Part shown: positions 16,555 through 24,929 of the stretch, piece by piece
Layout: each line of letters begins with the position of its first letter
Position numbering within the stretch: position 1 is the first letter of the stretch
Assembly: GCF_028714215.1 (NCBI RefSeq)
Contig: NZ_JAQTMS010000038.1
Coordinates: 1 to 51,845, forward strand
Length of the DNA stretch: 51,845 nucleotides
From: Rhodoferax sp.
GTDB lineage: Bacteria > Pseudomonadota > Gammaproteobacteria > Burkholderiales > Burkholderiaceae_C
Direction: 5' to 3'
Position numbers and translations under genes: made by a program
The notes under the pieces: generated by a model
Databases searched by the model: none
Seen by the model: the letters and a program-made list of their open reading frames with translations, nothing else
Told to the model about the DNA's origin: nothing

Positions 16555-17799
16555 TCAGAAGGTCCAGGTGGCCGCGACGTAGGCTTGGCTGCGTGCCGGC
16601 AACTGCATCAAGATGGCGTTGGCCGGACCGCCGTAGCCGCGCCAGCCGCCTTGCAGCTGGACGCGGTCGCCTTTCCAGAGCAGCGCCGCCGTGACGATGC
16701 GGCCGCCGTCGGCCGGCTGGTACAGCAGGTCCAGCGAGGGCTGCCAGCCCTCGTGCTCCCAGCTCAGGCGCAGGTACAGGTTGCTGCGGCGCAGGCTGCT
16801 CGAAGCGTTGAAGGCATCGGCCTGCCAGGCCAGGTTGCCGGCCGCCGCGCTGGCCGGTGCGCCCAGCGCCGGCAAGCCGGCCAGCAAGGCATTGCGGCTT
16901 TGCCAGCGCTCCCACTCGCCATCGGACAAAGCCGTGCCGTCCCACCAGGCTTCCGCCAGCACACTGAGCTGGCTCTCGTTGGTCCAGGTGCCGCCGATCA
17001 AGGCCTGCCCGGTGTGCTGCACGCTGGCCGCCTGCCACGGGTTGCCGCGCAGCAGGCCGCTGGCCAGCGGATCCATGGCCAGGCTGTCGGCGCGCTCCAG
17101 GTAGCGCAGCGAGCCGTGCAACTCCAGCGCATCGCTGGCGACCCAGGCCGCAGCGGCGCCCAGGCTGGCACCGGTATGCGCGCCGACGCGGGCGAAGCCG
17201 TGCCAGTCCAGGCTGCCATCGCGCCGGTAGACGCGCGCCGCCAGCGCCGGCTCCTTGGCGCCCAGCGTATCGCTGGAGGCCGTCGGATTGACCCAGACCC
17301 AGGACCAGGCGGTGGCAGCGTTGAAGTGCTCCGCCATCAACACCGGGCGGCCCTCGGTCAAGGTGTTGACCAAGCTGCGGCGCTCTTCCTGCTGCACCAC
17401 GTCGTTGGGGCGAAAAGCGTAGCCCACGTCCCAGGCCACGATCTTCTTGCCGGCGCTGAACTGCCAACTGCCGCCATCGTGGGTCGCCACCAGTTCGTTG
17501 AACCAGGCGCGGCTTTGCGTCGGCAAGCCCTGTGGCATTTGCTGCTGTAGCGTGGCGCTGGCGTTCCAGCCACGGCCGCTGCTGCGCAGTTCGGTCTCCA
17601 GCGTGGCGCCGTTGCCTGGCGTGCTGGAGGTGCCGGGGGCCAGCTCATTGGCCACTGCCAGCGGCCCCATCGTGTTGGCCTGGCGCTGGTCCCATTGCAG
17701 CCGGACCTGGCCGCTGATTTGCGGACCGGCGCCGGAAGTCTGCGCGCCGCAGGAGCAGGCAGAGGCCAGCGCCAGCGCGCCCAAGGTGATGCGGTGCAT
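16555..17799 (-). CDS. Putative outer-membrane beta-barrel protein, last gene of a Lol-like ABC operon
   Basis: A 414-residue secreted protein with a signal peptide (HRITLGALALASACSCGAQ; a lipobox-like ACSC is also possible). Long runs of alternating polar and hydrophobic residues rich in Trp and Gly follow, and it ends in AYVAATWTF, an aromatic C-terminal signature of barrel proteins recognised by BamA. I do not recognise a named family. It starts three bases after the LolA-like gene, so the two are made together. It may be the outer-membrane receptor or channel for the material carried by that protein. Internal sequence is strongly Ala/Leu/Trp-biased. Confidence 0.65.
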   Translation of the reverse strand: MHRITLGALALASACSCGAQTSGAGPQISGQVRLQWDQRQANTMGPLAVANELAPGTSSTPGNGATLETELRSSGRGWNASATLQQQMPQGLPTQSRAWFNELVATHDGGSWQFSAGKKIVAWDVGYAFRPNDVVQQEERRSLVNTLTEGRPVLMAEHFNAATAWSWVWVNPTASSDTLGAKEPALAARVYRRDGSLDWHGFARVGAHTGASLGAAAAWVASDALELHGSLRYLERADSLAMDPLASGLLRGNPWQAASVQHTGQALIGGTWTNESQLSVLAEAWWDGTALSDGEWERWQSRNALLAGLPALGAPASAAAGNLAWQADAFNASSSLRRSNLYLRLSWEHEGWQPSLDLLYQPADGGRIVTAALLWKGDRVQLQGGWRGYGGPANAILMQLPARSQAYVAATWTF

Positions 17800-17802
17800 G
17801 GC

Positions 17803-18561
17803 TTACTCCAGGGGCGGGTTGCGCACCAGGAACATCGGGTTCAGCCACTGCGGCGGCACCTGGCGTTCCTTGCGGCTCAAGTAGCGCACATGGGTGGTCT
17901 TGTGGTTGCTGACCTGATCGGCCAACACCATCTCGGTCACCATGGTCGGCGCGCCGGGCTTGTCCATGACAAAGCGCGCCTGCTTGGCCAGCTTGTCCGA
18001 CAGCACGTACAAATCGGCGCGCACCGGCTCATGCCGCGTCTTGCCTATCCACAGCTCGATGCGCTGGTAGGTCACGCCCTTGCGCCGCGCGTTCAGGCTC
18101 AGGTGCAGGCAGGTCTGCTTGGCCGCCGCGGCGCCCTCCTCGCACGCTTCCTCGCCCGCAAGCTTGCCGTTGTAGTCCTCGGCCCAGCTCATGGTGGCGA
18201 CGTCGCCGGTGGAGGCATCGCCCAGCAGCTTTTGCATCGGCGTGATGCGCAGCGGGCGCTGGCTGCTGGGCATCAGGAGCCAGAAGTCGTCGCCCAGCAT
18301 CAGCACTTTCTGGCCTTTCTCGGCCGGGCTTTGCATCAGCACCAGCGACTGGCGCCCGGTCTGCGCAAACACGGTGTAGCGGCGCTCCTTGTCGGGCGAG
18401 CCGTCGGCATTGAGCACATTGATCTGCGTCTCCACCTGCAGGTTGTCGGCGCTCATGCGGAACTTGTCGGTGGCTTTCAGCAAGGCCGTGACGTCCTGCG
18501 CCTGGGCCGCCAGTGCGGCCAGCGTGAAGGCGGCCGCGATGAAGTATTGAATTGGTTTCAT
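17803..18561 (-). CDS. LolA-like outer-membrane lipoprotein-sorting protein
   Basis: A 252-residue periplasmic protein with a clear signal peptide (KPIQYFIAAAFTLAALAAQA|QD). The rest matches the LolA-like family found next to ABC or RND exporters: ATDKFRMSADNLQVETQI, GDDFWLLMPSSQRPLRITP and GDVATMSWAEDYNGKLAG, with a Cys pair (EEACEEG and KQTCLHL) likely forming a disulfide. Such proteins have a half-barrel for an acyl chain. It lies between an FtsX-type permease gene and a barrel protein gene, consistent with ferrying lipids or lipoproteins across the periplasm. A repeat separates it from the permease gene. Confidence 0.8.
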   Translation of the reverse strand: MKPIQYFIAAAFTLAALAAQAQDVTALLKATDKFRMSADNLQVETQINVLNADGSPDKERRYTVFAQTGRQSLVLMQSPAEKGQKVLMLGDDFWLLMPSSQRPLRITPMQKLLGDASTGDVATMSWAEDYNGKLAGEEACEEGAAAAKQTCLHLSLNARRKGVTYQRIELWIGKTRHEPVRADLYVLSDKLAKQARFVMDKPGAPTMVTEMVLADQVSNHKTTHVRYLSRKERQVPPQWLNPMFLVRNPPLE

Positions 18562-18592
18562 GGAAGTCTCTTGTAGACAAAATTGAAGTTGG

Positions 18593-18766
18593 CTGTCATC
18601 GCAAGCTCACTTGACTGTCATCCCTGGCTTGCTTGACTGTCATCCCGGGCTTGACCCGGGATCCATGGATTGCGGGTCAAGCCCGCAATGACAGAATTGG
18701 CGGCATTGACAGAGCTAGTCGCAATGACAGAAGTGGCGGCAATGACAGACGTGGCGGCAATGACCA
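18593..18766. repeat. REP-type repeat splitting the Lol-like operon, with 22-bp and 18-bp tandem units
   Basis: Three 22-bp units beginning CTGTCATC run from 18593 to 18658. A palindromic centre follows (CCCGGGCTTGACCCGGG, then TTGCGGGTCAAGCCCGCAA). Four exact 18-bp units with the form AATGACAGANNTGGCGGC occupy 18687-18758. The centre is the inverse of the repeat at 16338-16528, so the two copies bracket the LolA-like and barrel protein genes. Transcript hairpins here could lower expression of the last two genes relative to the ABC genes. Confidence 0.8.
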
Positions 18767-18783
18767 TCCTTATCCTCAAGGTT

Positions 18784-20004
18784 TCAGGTATGGGCCAGGG
18801 CATCCACCACTGGCATGTTGACGGTCTTGCGGGCCACCCAGACCGAGGCCAGCACGGTCAGGGTGACCATGGTCAGCATCGTCACCAGGTAGACGGTCAG
18901 GTCGAAGGTGATGATCAGCGGATAGCCTTTCGACTGGCCTGGCGGCGGCGGCATCTCGACCGGCACCACCAGCAAGAACACGGTGACCGCGATCGCCACC
19001 AGGGCGCCCGCCATGGCACCGACACCGCCCAGCACCATGCCCTCCAGGCCCAGCGTGCGCAGCAACTGGCGCGGCAAGGTGCCCATGGCGCGCAAGGTGC
19101 CGATTTCACGGGTGCGCTCGATGATCGCCATGGCCATCGCATTGGTCACCACAAACACCACGATCAAGCCGATGATGAGTCCCAGCGCGCCGAAGATGCG
19201 GTTGTACAGGTCGCGCACCGACTTGTAGAAGAAAGCCTGGTCCAGCCAGGTCTGCACCGTCAGCGCCGGATTGGCCGCGGCAAAGCGCTGCCGGGCCGCG
19301 TCGGTCAGGTCCATCCGGCTCAGGAAGACACCCAGAGTGGAGACTTTTTGCGTGTTGAGCAACTTCTGCGCGGTCGCAATGTCGGTGTAGACGAGGCGCC
19401 GGTCCATGTCCGGCACGCCGGTGGAAAAGACGCCCTTGACCCGCACGTCCATGGCGTTCAGGGCGCCCTCGGTGGTGCTGGCCAACAGCGTCAGGCTGCT
19501 GCCCGGCTTGGCTTTGAGGCTCTTGGCCAGGCCTTCGCCCAGCATGACCTCGGCCTCTTTGGAGCCGCTGGCCAACACGTCGCCGGCGGTGACGGTCAGA
19601 AACGGTCCCTTCACGGCAAACTCGCTGTCCGGGTCGATGCCGGCGGCCAGCATCACGGTGGACTTCTCGCCGTTGCTGATCAAGCCGCTGAACTCCACGC
19701 GCGGCAACACCTGGCGCACTTGGGGGTCGGCCAGCAGACGGCTGCGCAGCTCGCCGGCATTGTCCAGCCCATGCTGCAAGGGGATGTCCTCGTCCTTGTT
19801 GAACTGGTCCGGCTTGCCGATGATCAGATGCCCGGTGCTGCGCGCCGCCATCTCGGACAAGCCCCGGTAGGTGGACAAGGCAAACCCTGCCGCCACCAGA
19901 ATGGCCGCCGTGCCCAAGGCCGCAATCGACACCGTGACCAGCGAACGGCGCCGGTTGCGCAAGGTGTTCTGCACCGCAAATTTCAACCACTTCGTCGAGA
20001 TCAT
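18784..20004 (-). CDS. FtsX/LolE-like ABC transporter permease
   Basis: A 406-residue protein with the MacB/LolC layout: TM1 near 20-40, a large periplasmic domain (about 45-275) and three C-terminal TMs with the FtsX motif IIERTREIGTLRAMGTLPRQ. ATG 20004 overlaps the stop of the ATPase gene as ATGA and is preferred to the longer frame. Proteins of this class extract lipoproteins or drive periplasmic partners by mechanotransmission rather than moving substrate through a channel. The downstream LolA-like protein is a plausible acceptor. Confidence 0.88.
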   Translation of the reverse strand: MISTKWLKFAVQNTLRNRRRSLVTVSIAALGTAAILVAAGFALSTYRGLSEMAARSTGHLIIGKPDQFNKDEDIPLQHGLDNAGELRSRLLADPQVRQVLPRVEFSGLISNGEKSTVMLAAGIDPDSEFAVKGPFLTVTAGDVLASGSKEAEVMLGEGLAKSLKAKPGSSLTLLASTTEGALNAMDVRVKGVFSTGVPDMDRRLVYTDIATAQKLLNTQKVSTLGVFLSRMDLTDAARQRFAAANPALTVQTWLDQAFFYKSVRDLYNRIFGALGLIIGLIVVFVVTNAMAMAIIERTREIGTLRAMGTLPRQLLRTLGLEGMVLGGVGAMAGALVAIAVTVFLLVVPVEMPPPPGQSKGYPLIITFDLTVYLVTMLTMVTLTVLASVWVARKTVNMPVVDALAHT

Positions 20005-20675
20005 TGCAGCCTCCCGTCGAGCAGCGCCAGCACCCGGTCGCAACGGCCGGTCAGGCGGCTGTCGTGGGTGGCAATAACAAAAGCGGCGCCCTCGGCATGG
20101 CCCAGTTCGCGCATCAGGTCCAGCACCTGGTCGGCGGTGTGCGAATCCAGGCTGGCGGTCGGCTCATCGGCAATCACCAGCCGCGGGCGCTTGACCAGCG
20201 CACGGGCAATGGCGACGCGCTGGCGCTGGCCGCCCGACAAGGCATCGGGCCGGTGCTGCGCGTGCTCTTGCAGGCCTACCGCCTTGAGTTGCGCCGCCAC
20301 CCGGTCGCGCCGCTCGGCCATCGGCACACCGGCGATGAACAGCGGGTAGTCGACGTTGTCAAACACCGTCATGACCGGCACCAGATTGAAGTTCTGGAAC
20401 ACAAAGCCCAGCGCGTCGCGGCGCAGCAAGGTGCGCTGCACTTCGTCCAGGCCGTTGACCTTTTGACCGCCCAGCACGATGTCGCCCGAGTCGGGCGTAT
20501 CGATCAGGCCGCACAGGTTCAGGATGGTGCTCTTGCCGCTGCCCGAGGGGCCGGTCAGCGCCAGCAGCTCGCCGCGCTGCACGCTCAGGTCCACGCCGCG
20601 CAGTGCCGGTATCACGTGCTGGCCCAGATGGTAGGTCTTGTGCACCGCGTGCAGTTCAACAACGCTGGCGCTCAT
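20001..20675 (-). CDS. LolD/MacB-like ABC transporter ATP-binding protein
   Basis: A 224-residue single-domain ATPase. Walker A is GPSGSGKST (42-50), the Q loop is FVFQNFNLVP, the signature is LSGGQRQRVAIARAL, Walker B is LVIADEP, the D loop is ASLD and the switch His is in FVIATHDSRL. Size and motifs fit the LolD/MacB/FtsE group. Both ends overlap neighbours by ATGA (TPR-like gene upstream, permease downstream), so the subunits are coupled in translation. Confidence 0.92.
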   Translation of the reverse strand: MSASVVELHAVHKTYHLGQHVIPALRGVDLSVQRGELLALTGPSGSGKSTILNLCGLIDTPDSGDIVLGGQKVNGLDEVQRTLLRRDALGFVFQNFNLVPVMTVFDNVDYPLFIAGVPMAERRDRVAAQLKAVGLQEHAQHRPDALSGGQRQRVAIARALVKRPRLVIADEPTASLDSHTADQVLDLMRELGHAEGAAFVIATHDSRLTGRCDRVLALLDGRLQ

Positions 20676-21328
20676 GATGCCAGCGCCTTGAGTTGGGCAC
20701 GGGCCGCTTCCGCCTGCGGCGCACCGGTCTGGATCACCTGATTGAGGTATTTGTGCGCGTCGTCCAGGCGCTTTTCCTTGGTGGCCAGCGCGGCACCGGC
20801 CAGCCAGACGTTGCCCCGGAACTCCAGCGGGCTGCTGGCCAGCAAGGGGCTCGACAAGACCTCGTTCAAGAGCTTGGCGCCGCGCGCGCCGCGGTTCATG
20901 AAACCGGGCACCGCCAGAAAAGTATTGGCCGCCACAAAACGCACTTCCAGTACCGCCGGGGTGCTGTGCTGCAAGGGGGCGTTGTGCGCGGCGGTCAACA
21001 GCGCCAGCGCCTTGTCCAGCAGCGCCATGCCGTCTTCGGCGTAGCTCATCTTCTTCCAGGGCAGCCAGGTGGTGGTGGCCAGCATCGCCGTGCTGGCGCC
21101 GGCGTAAGCCATCAGCACCGGATTGGCGGGCTCGCTCCTGAGCAAGGCGTTGAAGCTATCGGCGGATTTTTCGATCGCCGTGTCGCCGCCCTTGGCGGCT
21201 TGCAGAAACTGCTCGAAAGCCGGCTGGAACTGCGCCTCCGGCAGCGCCTGCGCCGAGACCGACAGCAGCACGGCCGCGCCGACCGCCAGCAGGCGAAGCG
21301 AAAATTTGGGTGTCAATTTGAATGTCAT
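20672..21328 (-). CDS. Secreted TPR-like protein, first gene of the Lol-like operon
   Basis: A 218-residue protein with a signal peptide (FSLRLLAVGAAVLLSVSAQA|LP) and an all-helical body rich in Ala and Leu with TPR-like helices (AIEKSADSFNALLRSEPANP, LDKALALLTAAHNAP, DDAHKYLNQVIQTG). I do not recognise a named family. It overlaps the ATPase gene by four bases and heads the operon, so it is probably a periplasmic accessory of this transporter. A signal peptidase I site is likelier than a lipobox because no Cys follows the signal. Confidence 0.7.
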   Translation of the reverse strand: MTFKLTPKFSLRLLAVGAAVLLSVSAQALPEAQFQPAFEQFLQAAKGGDTAIEKSADSFNALLRSEPANPVLMAYAGASTAMLATTTWLPWKKMSYAEDGMALLDKALALLTAAHNAPLQHSTPAVLEVRFVAANTFLAVPGFMNRGARGAKLLNEVLSSPLLASSPLEFRGNVWLAGAALATKEKRLDDAHKYLNQVIQTGAPQAEAARAQLKALAS

Positions 21329-21359
21329 GGGTAAGTCCTCTTGATGAGAAATGATGCGA

Positions 21360-21384
21360 ACGGGCTGAAGCGTATTCAGCCCGT
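21360..21384 (-). terminator. Stem-loop after the PXPV-like gene
   Basis: ACGGGCTGAA and TTCAGCCCGT form a perfect 10-bp stem around a 5-base loop. It lies 80 bases past the stop of the minus-strand gene ending at 21465 and 32 bases before the next minus-strand start at 21328. The T-run after the stem is poor, so this may be a weak terminator or a leader structure of the transporter operon. Confidence 0.45.
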
Positions 21385-21464
21385 GCTACCCATGCACCCG
21401 GATTGCGACGAAGCGCCTTGCGCAGGCGCGAAACGTCTAGAAAGTGGCGTGAGACAAAACGACC

Positions 21465-21869
21465 TCAGTCACGGCGATCATGCCCGCCATGGCCGCCGCG
21501 CTCGCCGTCACGGCCTTGATACTCATGGCGCTCCTGCCGCTGCCAGCCGCGGCGGTAGCCGGGGTAGCGCCAGTCGGCCTGAAGGTAGACGGGCGGTGCC
21601 ACATACATAGTCGCCGGGCGCGCATAGACCACCGGACGCGGCGCCACATACACCGGGCGCGACTCGTACACCGTTTCGTAGACCGGCTGGTAGCTGGGTT
21701 GCACCACCATCATGGGCGGCGCGCTGCTGACCCCCAGTTGCACACCGGGCGAGGACAGGCCCAGCGACCAGAACACGTTTTGCGCCTGTGCCGTACCCGC
21801 CATGCCCAACGTCGCCAGGGCCACGCCGGCCGCCACCACCAAGCCAGATGTCAAACGCTTGATCTTCAT
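21465..21869 (-). CDS. Small secreted Pro/Val/Tyr-rich protein (PXPV-like)
   Basis: A 134-residue protein with a signal peptide (LTSGLVVAAGVALATLGMAG then TAQA|QN). The centre is made of short repeats rich in Pro, Val and Tyr (YQPVYETVYESRPVYVAPRP, VVYARPATMYVAPPVYL), as in PXPV-repeat proteins of Burkholderiales. The tail is Arg/Gly/His/Asp-rich (GERGGHGGHDRRD) and could bind metal or polyanions. ATG 21869 has GGAG eight bases upstream; an earlier in-frame start would lie beyond that site. The function of this group is not established. Confidence 0.7.
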   Translation of the reverse strand: MKIKRLTSGLVVAAGVALATLGMAGTAQAQNVFWSLGLSSPGVQLGVSSAPPMMVVQPSYQPVYETVYESRPVYVAPRPVVYARPATMYVAPPVYLQADWRYPGYRRGWQRQERHEYQGRDGERGGHGGHDRRD

Positions 21870-21889
21870 GAGAGTTCTCCTTCTAAGAA

Positions 21890-21918
21890 ACACACGGGGC
21901 AGAGGTTTGCCCGTGTGT
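21890..21918 (-). other. Stem-loop in the leader of the PXPV-like gene
   Basis: ACACACGGG and CCCGTGTGT form a perfect 9-bp stem with an 11-base loop, 20 bases upstream of ATG 21869 and just before its ribosome-binding site. It could be a leader structure or an operator; nothing else in the sequence decides. Confidence 0.35.
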
Positions 21919-22060
21919 GTCTAACGCGGCCGGGGCGCCTCAGGATGGCGTCGTTTGTGTGAAATAGATTGCCAGACGTAACAGAGGCGGCTTCTCCGGG
22001 GCCGCTTCAGGCCAGTCGAAAAGCGCTACTTCAGCGTATATCGGCGTCTAAAATCGCCCA

Positions 22061-23872
22061 ATGAGCTCCCCTACCCCCGCAACACCCAAGCCAGCCGCAG
22101 CGGCTGCCAGCGAAACCGTCAAACCCAGCAACTTCCTGCGCCAGATCATCGAGCACGACCTGGCCAAGGGCACCTACGCCACGCGCCACTGGGGCGGTAG
22201 CCCGGGCGACGCGGCGCACCATGCCCAGGGTGGCCTCGACCCGGCCAAGATCCGCACCCGCTTTCCGCCCGAGCCCAACGGCTACCTGCACGTGGGCCAT
22301 GCCAAGAGCATCTGCCTGAACTTCGGCCTGGCACGCGACTATGGCGGCGTCTGCCACCTGCGCTTTGACGACACCAACCCCGAGAAGGAAGATGTTGAAT
22401 ACGTCAACTCCATCCTCGACGCCGTGCGCTGGCTGGGCTTCGAGTGGAACGGCGCAGCGGATGCCGCGCCCTACCAGGCCAGCGACTACTTCGACTTCAT
22501 GTACCGCGCGGCGGAATGCTTGATCGAGGCCGGCCACGCTTACGTGGACGAGCAAAGCGCGGAAGCCATGCGCGACAACCGCGGCGACTTCGGCAAGCCC
22601 GGCGTCGACAGCCCGTTCAGGGGCCGCACGCCCATCGAGAACCTGGCGCGATTCAGGGAAATGCGCGATGGCCAACACGAAGACGGCGCCATGGTGCTGC
22701 GCGCCAGGATCGACATGGCCAGCCCCAACATCAATATGCGCGACCCGGCCATCTACCGCATCCGCCGCGCCACGCACCACAACACCGGCGACAAATGGTG
22801 CATCTACCCCATGTACACCTACGCGCACCCGATCGAGGACGCGCTGGAGCAGATCACGCACAGCATCTGCACACTGGAGTTTGAAGACCAGCGCCCGTTC
22901 TACGACTGGCTGCTGGACCGCTTGTGCGAAGGCGGCCTGCTGGCGCAGCCGCATCCGCATCAGTACGAATTTGCGCGCCTCAATCTCACCTATGTCATCA
23001 CCAGCAAACGCAAGCTCGCGGCCCTGGTTTACGACAAGCGCGTGAGCGGCTGGGACGACCCGCGCATGCCCACCATCGTGGGCCTGCGTCGGCGCGGCTA
23101 CACGCCCGAAGCGATTCAACTGTTTGCCGAGCGCATTGGCGTGACCAAGAGCGACAGTTGGATCGACTACAGCACTTTGGAAGGCTGCCTGCGCGAAACG
23201 CTGGACGTGTCGGCGCCGCGCGCCATGGCCGTGCTGGACCCGCTGAAGCTGGTGCTGAGCAACTGGGACGAGGTGATGGGCGCCGGTACGCTGGATGATT
23301 GCAGCGCCCCGCTGCACCCGCACCACCCGGAACTGGGCCAGCGGCAATTCAAGATCGGCAAAGAGGTGTGGATTGACCGCACCGATTTCGAGGAAGTGCC
23401 GCCCAAAGGGTTCTTTAGACTCTATCCCGGCAACAAGGTGCGCCTGAAATACGGCCATGTGATCGAGTGCACCGGCTACAGCAAAGAACCCGAAGGCAAG
23501 ATCCGCGAGGTGCACGCGGTGCTGGTACCCGACACCAAGAGCGGCACGCCCGGCGCCAACGCCGTCAAGGTCAAAGGCGTGATCACCTGGGTCGCGGTGG
23601 CCGACGGCATCCCGGCCGAAGTGCGCCTCTACGACCGCCTGTTCACCGACGAACAACCCGATGCCGGCGGCAAGGACTTCATCGAAAGCCTGAACCCCAA
23701 CAGCCTGAAAGTGGTGCGCGCCATCGTGGAGCCGTCACTGGCCAGCGCGAAGACTGACGACAAGTTCCAGTTTGAACGCCACGGCTACTTTGTGGCGGAC
23801 CGAGTGGATCATGCGGCGGGCAAGCCGGTGTTTAATCTGGCGGTGGGGTTGAGGGATGGGTGGGGGAAGTAA
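22061..23872 (+). CDS. glnS: Glutamine-tRNA ligase
   Basis: A 603-residue class I aminoacyl-tRNA synthetase that charges tRNA-Gln with glutamine. The HIGH-type signature is RFPPEPNGYLHVGHAKS (HVGH at 77-80), followed by LRFDDTNPEKE; the KMSKR-type loop reads VITSKRKL. The C-terminal anticodon-binding barrels run to the end (DRVDHAAGKPVFNLAVGL). A short Ala/Pro-rich N-terminal extension precedes the core. It is the last core gene before the accessory island: its stop overlaps the next start by one base, and a degenerate copy of its last ~165 bases lies about 1.2 kb downstream. Confidence 0.95.
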   Translation: MSSPTPATPKPAAAAASETVKPSNFLRQIIEHDLAKGTYATRHWGGSPGDAAHHAQGGLDPAKIRTRFPPEPNGYLHVGHAKSICLNFGLARDYGGVCHLRFDDTNPEKEDVEYVNSILDAVRWLGFEWNGAADAAPYQASDYFDFMYRAAECLIEAGHAYVDEQSAEAMRDNRGDFGKPGVDSPFRGRTPIENLARFREMRDGQHEDGAMVLRARIDMASPNINMRDPAIYRIRRATHHNTGDKWCIYPMYTYAHPIEDALEQITHSICTLEFEDQRPFYDWLLDRLCEGGLLAQPHPHQYEFARLNLTYVITSKRKLAALVYDKRVSGWDDPRMPTIVGLRRRGYTPEAIQLFAERIGVTKSDSWIDYSTLEGCLRETLDVSAPRAMAVLDPLKLVLSNWDEVMGAGTLDDCSAPLHPHHPELGQRQFKIGKEVWIDRTDFEEVPPKGFFRLYPGNKVRLKYGHVIECTGYSKEPEGKIREVHAVLVPDTKSGTPGANAVKVKGVITWVAVADGIPAEVRLYDRLFTDEQPDAGGKDFIESLNPNSLKVVRAIVEPSLASAKTDDKFQFERHGYFVADRVDHAAGKPVFNLAVGLRDGWGK

Positions 23873-24126
23873 TGCACAGCACGCGCTTTGATTTGCCGGT
23901 GGTACTGACAGAACATGCCAGACTGCGCATGGCAGAGCGCGACATGAATGCCGCTTTGGTGCTGGAAATCATTGATACCGGCAACCTCAAAGATGCAGGC
24001 AACGCCCACTATTGGCTATACAAATATCTGCCCGCCCGCACAGACAACTTGCTTTGTGTCGCCGCTGTGATTGAAAATGCGGTAGTGGTCAAAACCATCA
24101 TGCACCACTGGGAACCCTTGCCATGA
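23872..24126 (+). CDS. DUF4258-type toxin-like protein
   Basis: An 84-residue protein containing LTEHARLRMAERDMNAALV and a C-terminal VVVKTIMHHW. This resembles the DUF4258 family, small proteins often encoded beside antitoxin-like genes and predicted to be toxins. The start ATG 23872 shares its A with the glnS stop (TAATG), so it is read by re-initiation after glnS. It overlaps the DUF2283 gene by ATGA. Together with the two next genes it looks like a toxin/antitoxin-type unit; activity is inference. Confidence 0.65.
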   Translation: MHSTRFDLPVVLTEHARLRMAERDMNAALVLEIIDTGNLKDAGNAHYWLYKYLPARTDNLLCVAAVIENAVVVKTIMHHWEPLP

Positions 24127-24314
24127 AAAGTATCTACTTCGAAAACGACGACATTCTGCAAATCCGCGTATCGGACAAGCCCATCGTGCGCGAAGTATCG
24201 CAAGACTGGCATACCAACGTCAGCTACGCCGAAGACGGCACGATTGTCGAAATCGTGCTACTTGATGCCAAGAAGGAAGGCCTGCTGCCACTTGAGTTCA
24301 GGAAAGCAGCTTGA
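24123..24314 (+). CDS. DUF2283 family protein
   Basis: A 63-residue protein with the DUF2283 pattern: DDILQIRVSDKPIVREVS, YAEDGTIVEIVLLDAKK. It is coupled to the DUF4258 gene by ATGA and overlaps the XRE gene start. The same sequence pattern forms the second half of the protein at 27221-27592 (shared DDIL, SDKPI, REVS and DGTIVEIVLLDAK). DUF2283 proteins are commonly paired with DUF4258, which suggests an antitoxin or partner role. Confidence 0.75.
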   Translation: MKSIYFENDDILQIRVSDKPIVREVSQDWHTNVSYAEDGTIVEIVLLDAKKEGLLPLEFRKAA

Positions 24315-24607
24315 CCTCTGGCCTGGCAATTGTGTCGGGAAGCAACAACGTCTTTCGCGACTTGGGGTTTCCGAAAGCCGAAGCACAAAACTTGTTGCTG
24401 CGCGGTGATCTGGTCATACACATCCGCAAAGTGATAGACAAGCTCGGCATCACGCAAGCCGAAGCCGCCAAGCGCGCGGGCATCACGCAACCGCGCATGA
24501 ACGATCTGATCAAAAACCGTACGCACAAATTCACGCTGGATGCACTGGTGAACGTCGCCGCGCAGTTGGGCTACACCGTGAAGTTGTCTTTGAAGAAAGC
24601 TGCCTGA
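24311..24607 (+). CDS. HigA2-like XRE antitoxin/regulator
   Basis: Up to 98 residues. The core NNVFRDLGFPKAEAQNLLLR followed by LGITQAEAAKRAGITQPRMN and LVNVAAQLGYTVKLSL is the HigA2/HTH_37 pattern of antitoxins that repress their own operon. No ATG is present; TTG 24311, which overlaps the DUF2283 stop, or GTG 24332 are possible starts. As third gene in the unit it is the likely autoregulator and may neutralise the DUF4258 protein. Confidence 0.75.
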   Translation: MTSGLAIVSGSNNVFRDLGFPKAEAQNLLLRGDLVIHIRKVIDKLGITQAEAAKRAGITQPRMNDLIKNRTHKFTLDALVNVAAQLGYTVKLSLKKAA

Positions 24608-24740
24608 TGCATCGCATCACTGCCTCGGTCCTGCCCGACGCCAATGGCTGATCGCTTGCCAGCTCTGGAAATGCATCTGGCACACTCAAGCCAATTGCCC
24701 ACGGTACTGCACGTCGCACTTATGCGGAGGAACCAGAAAA

Positions 24741-24929
24741 ATGGCTCAGTCTAAAACAACTCGCTCTGTGAAGAGCACCGCCTTAACCCGCCCGGCGACG
24801 GCGCAAGGCAAAATTGCTCAAGCATTGAAACACGCATCCAGCCAAGCCAAGAAGCACCTCGCAGCGCAGGGTCTGAAGTTGCCTACCCAAAATTGGGCCG
24901 GCTCAGCCGTGCGCAACCCCGTTTGCTGA
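24741..24929 (+). CDS. Small basic protein of unknown function, probably truncated
   Basis: A 62-residue Lys/Ala-rich peptide with a strong GGAGG nine bases before ATG 24741. It contains AQALKHASSQAKKHLAAQ and LKLPTQNWAGSAV. I do not recognise it. Its TGA stop lies exactly where the degenerate glnS copy begins (24926), so the natural 3' end was probably lost at that junction. The 133 bases before it hold no clear gene. Confidence 0.45.
   Translation: MAQSKTTRSVKSTALTRPATAQGKIAQALKHASSQAKKHLAAQGLKLPTQNWAGSAVRNPVC

Noticed and set aside
18593..18758. 22-bp and 18-bp units near the permease that could suggest a CRISPR array
   Set aside because: No unique spacers separate the units, and the palindromic centre matches the repeat at 16338-16528.
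22031..23656. 541-codon minus-strand frame opposite glnS
   Set aside because: Shadow of glnS with no domain; glnS is unmistakable on the plus strand.
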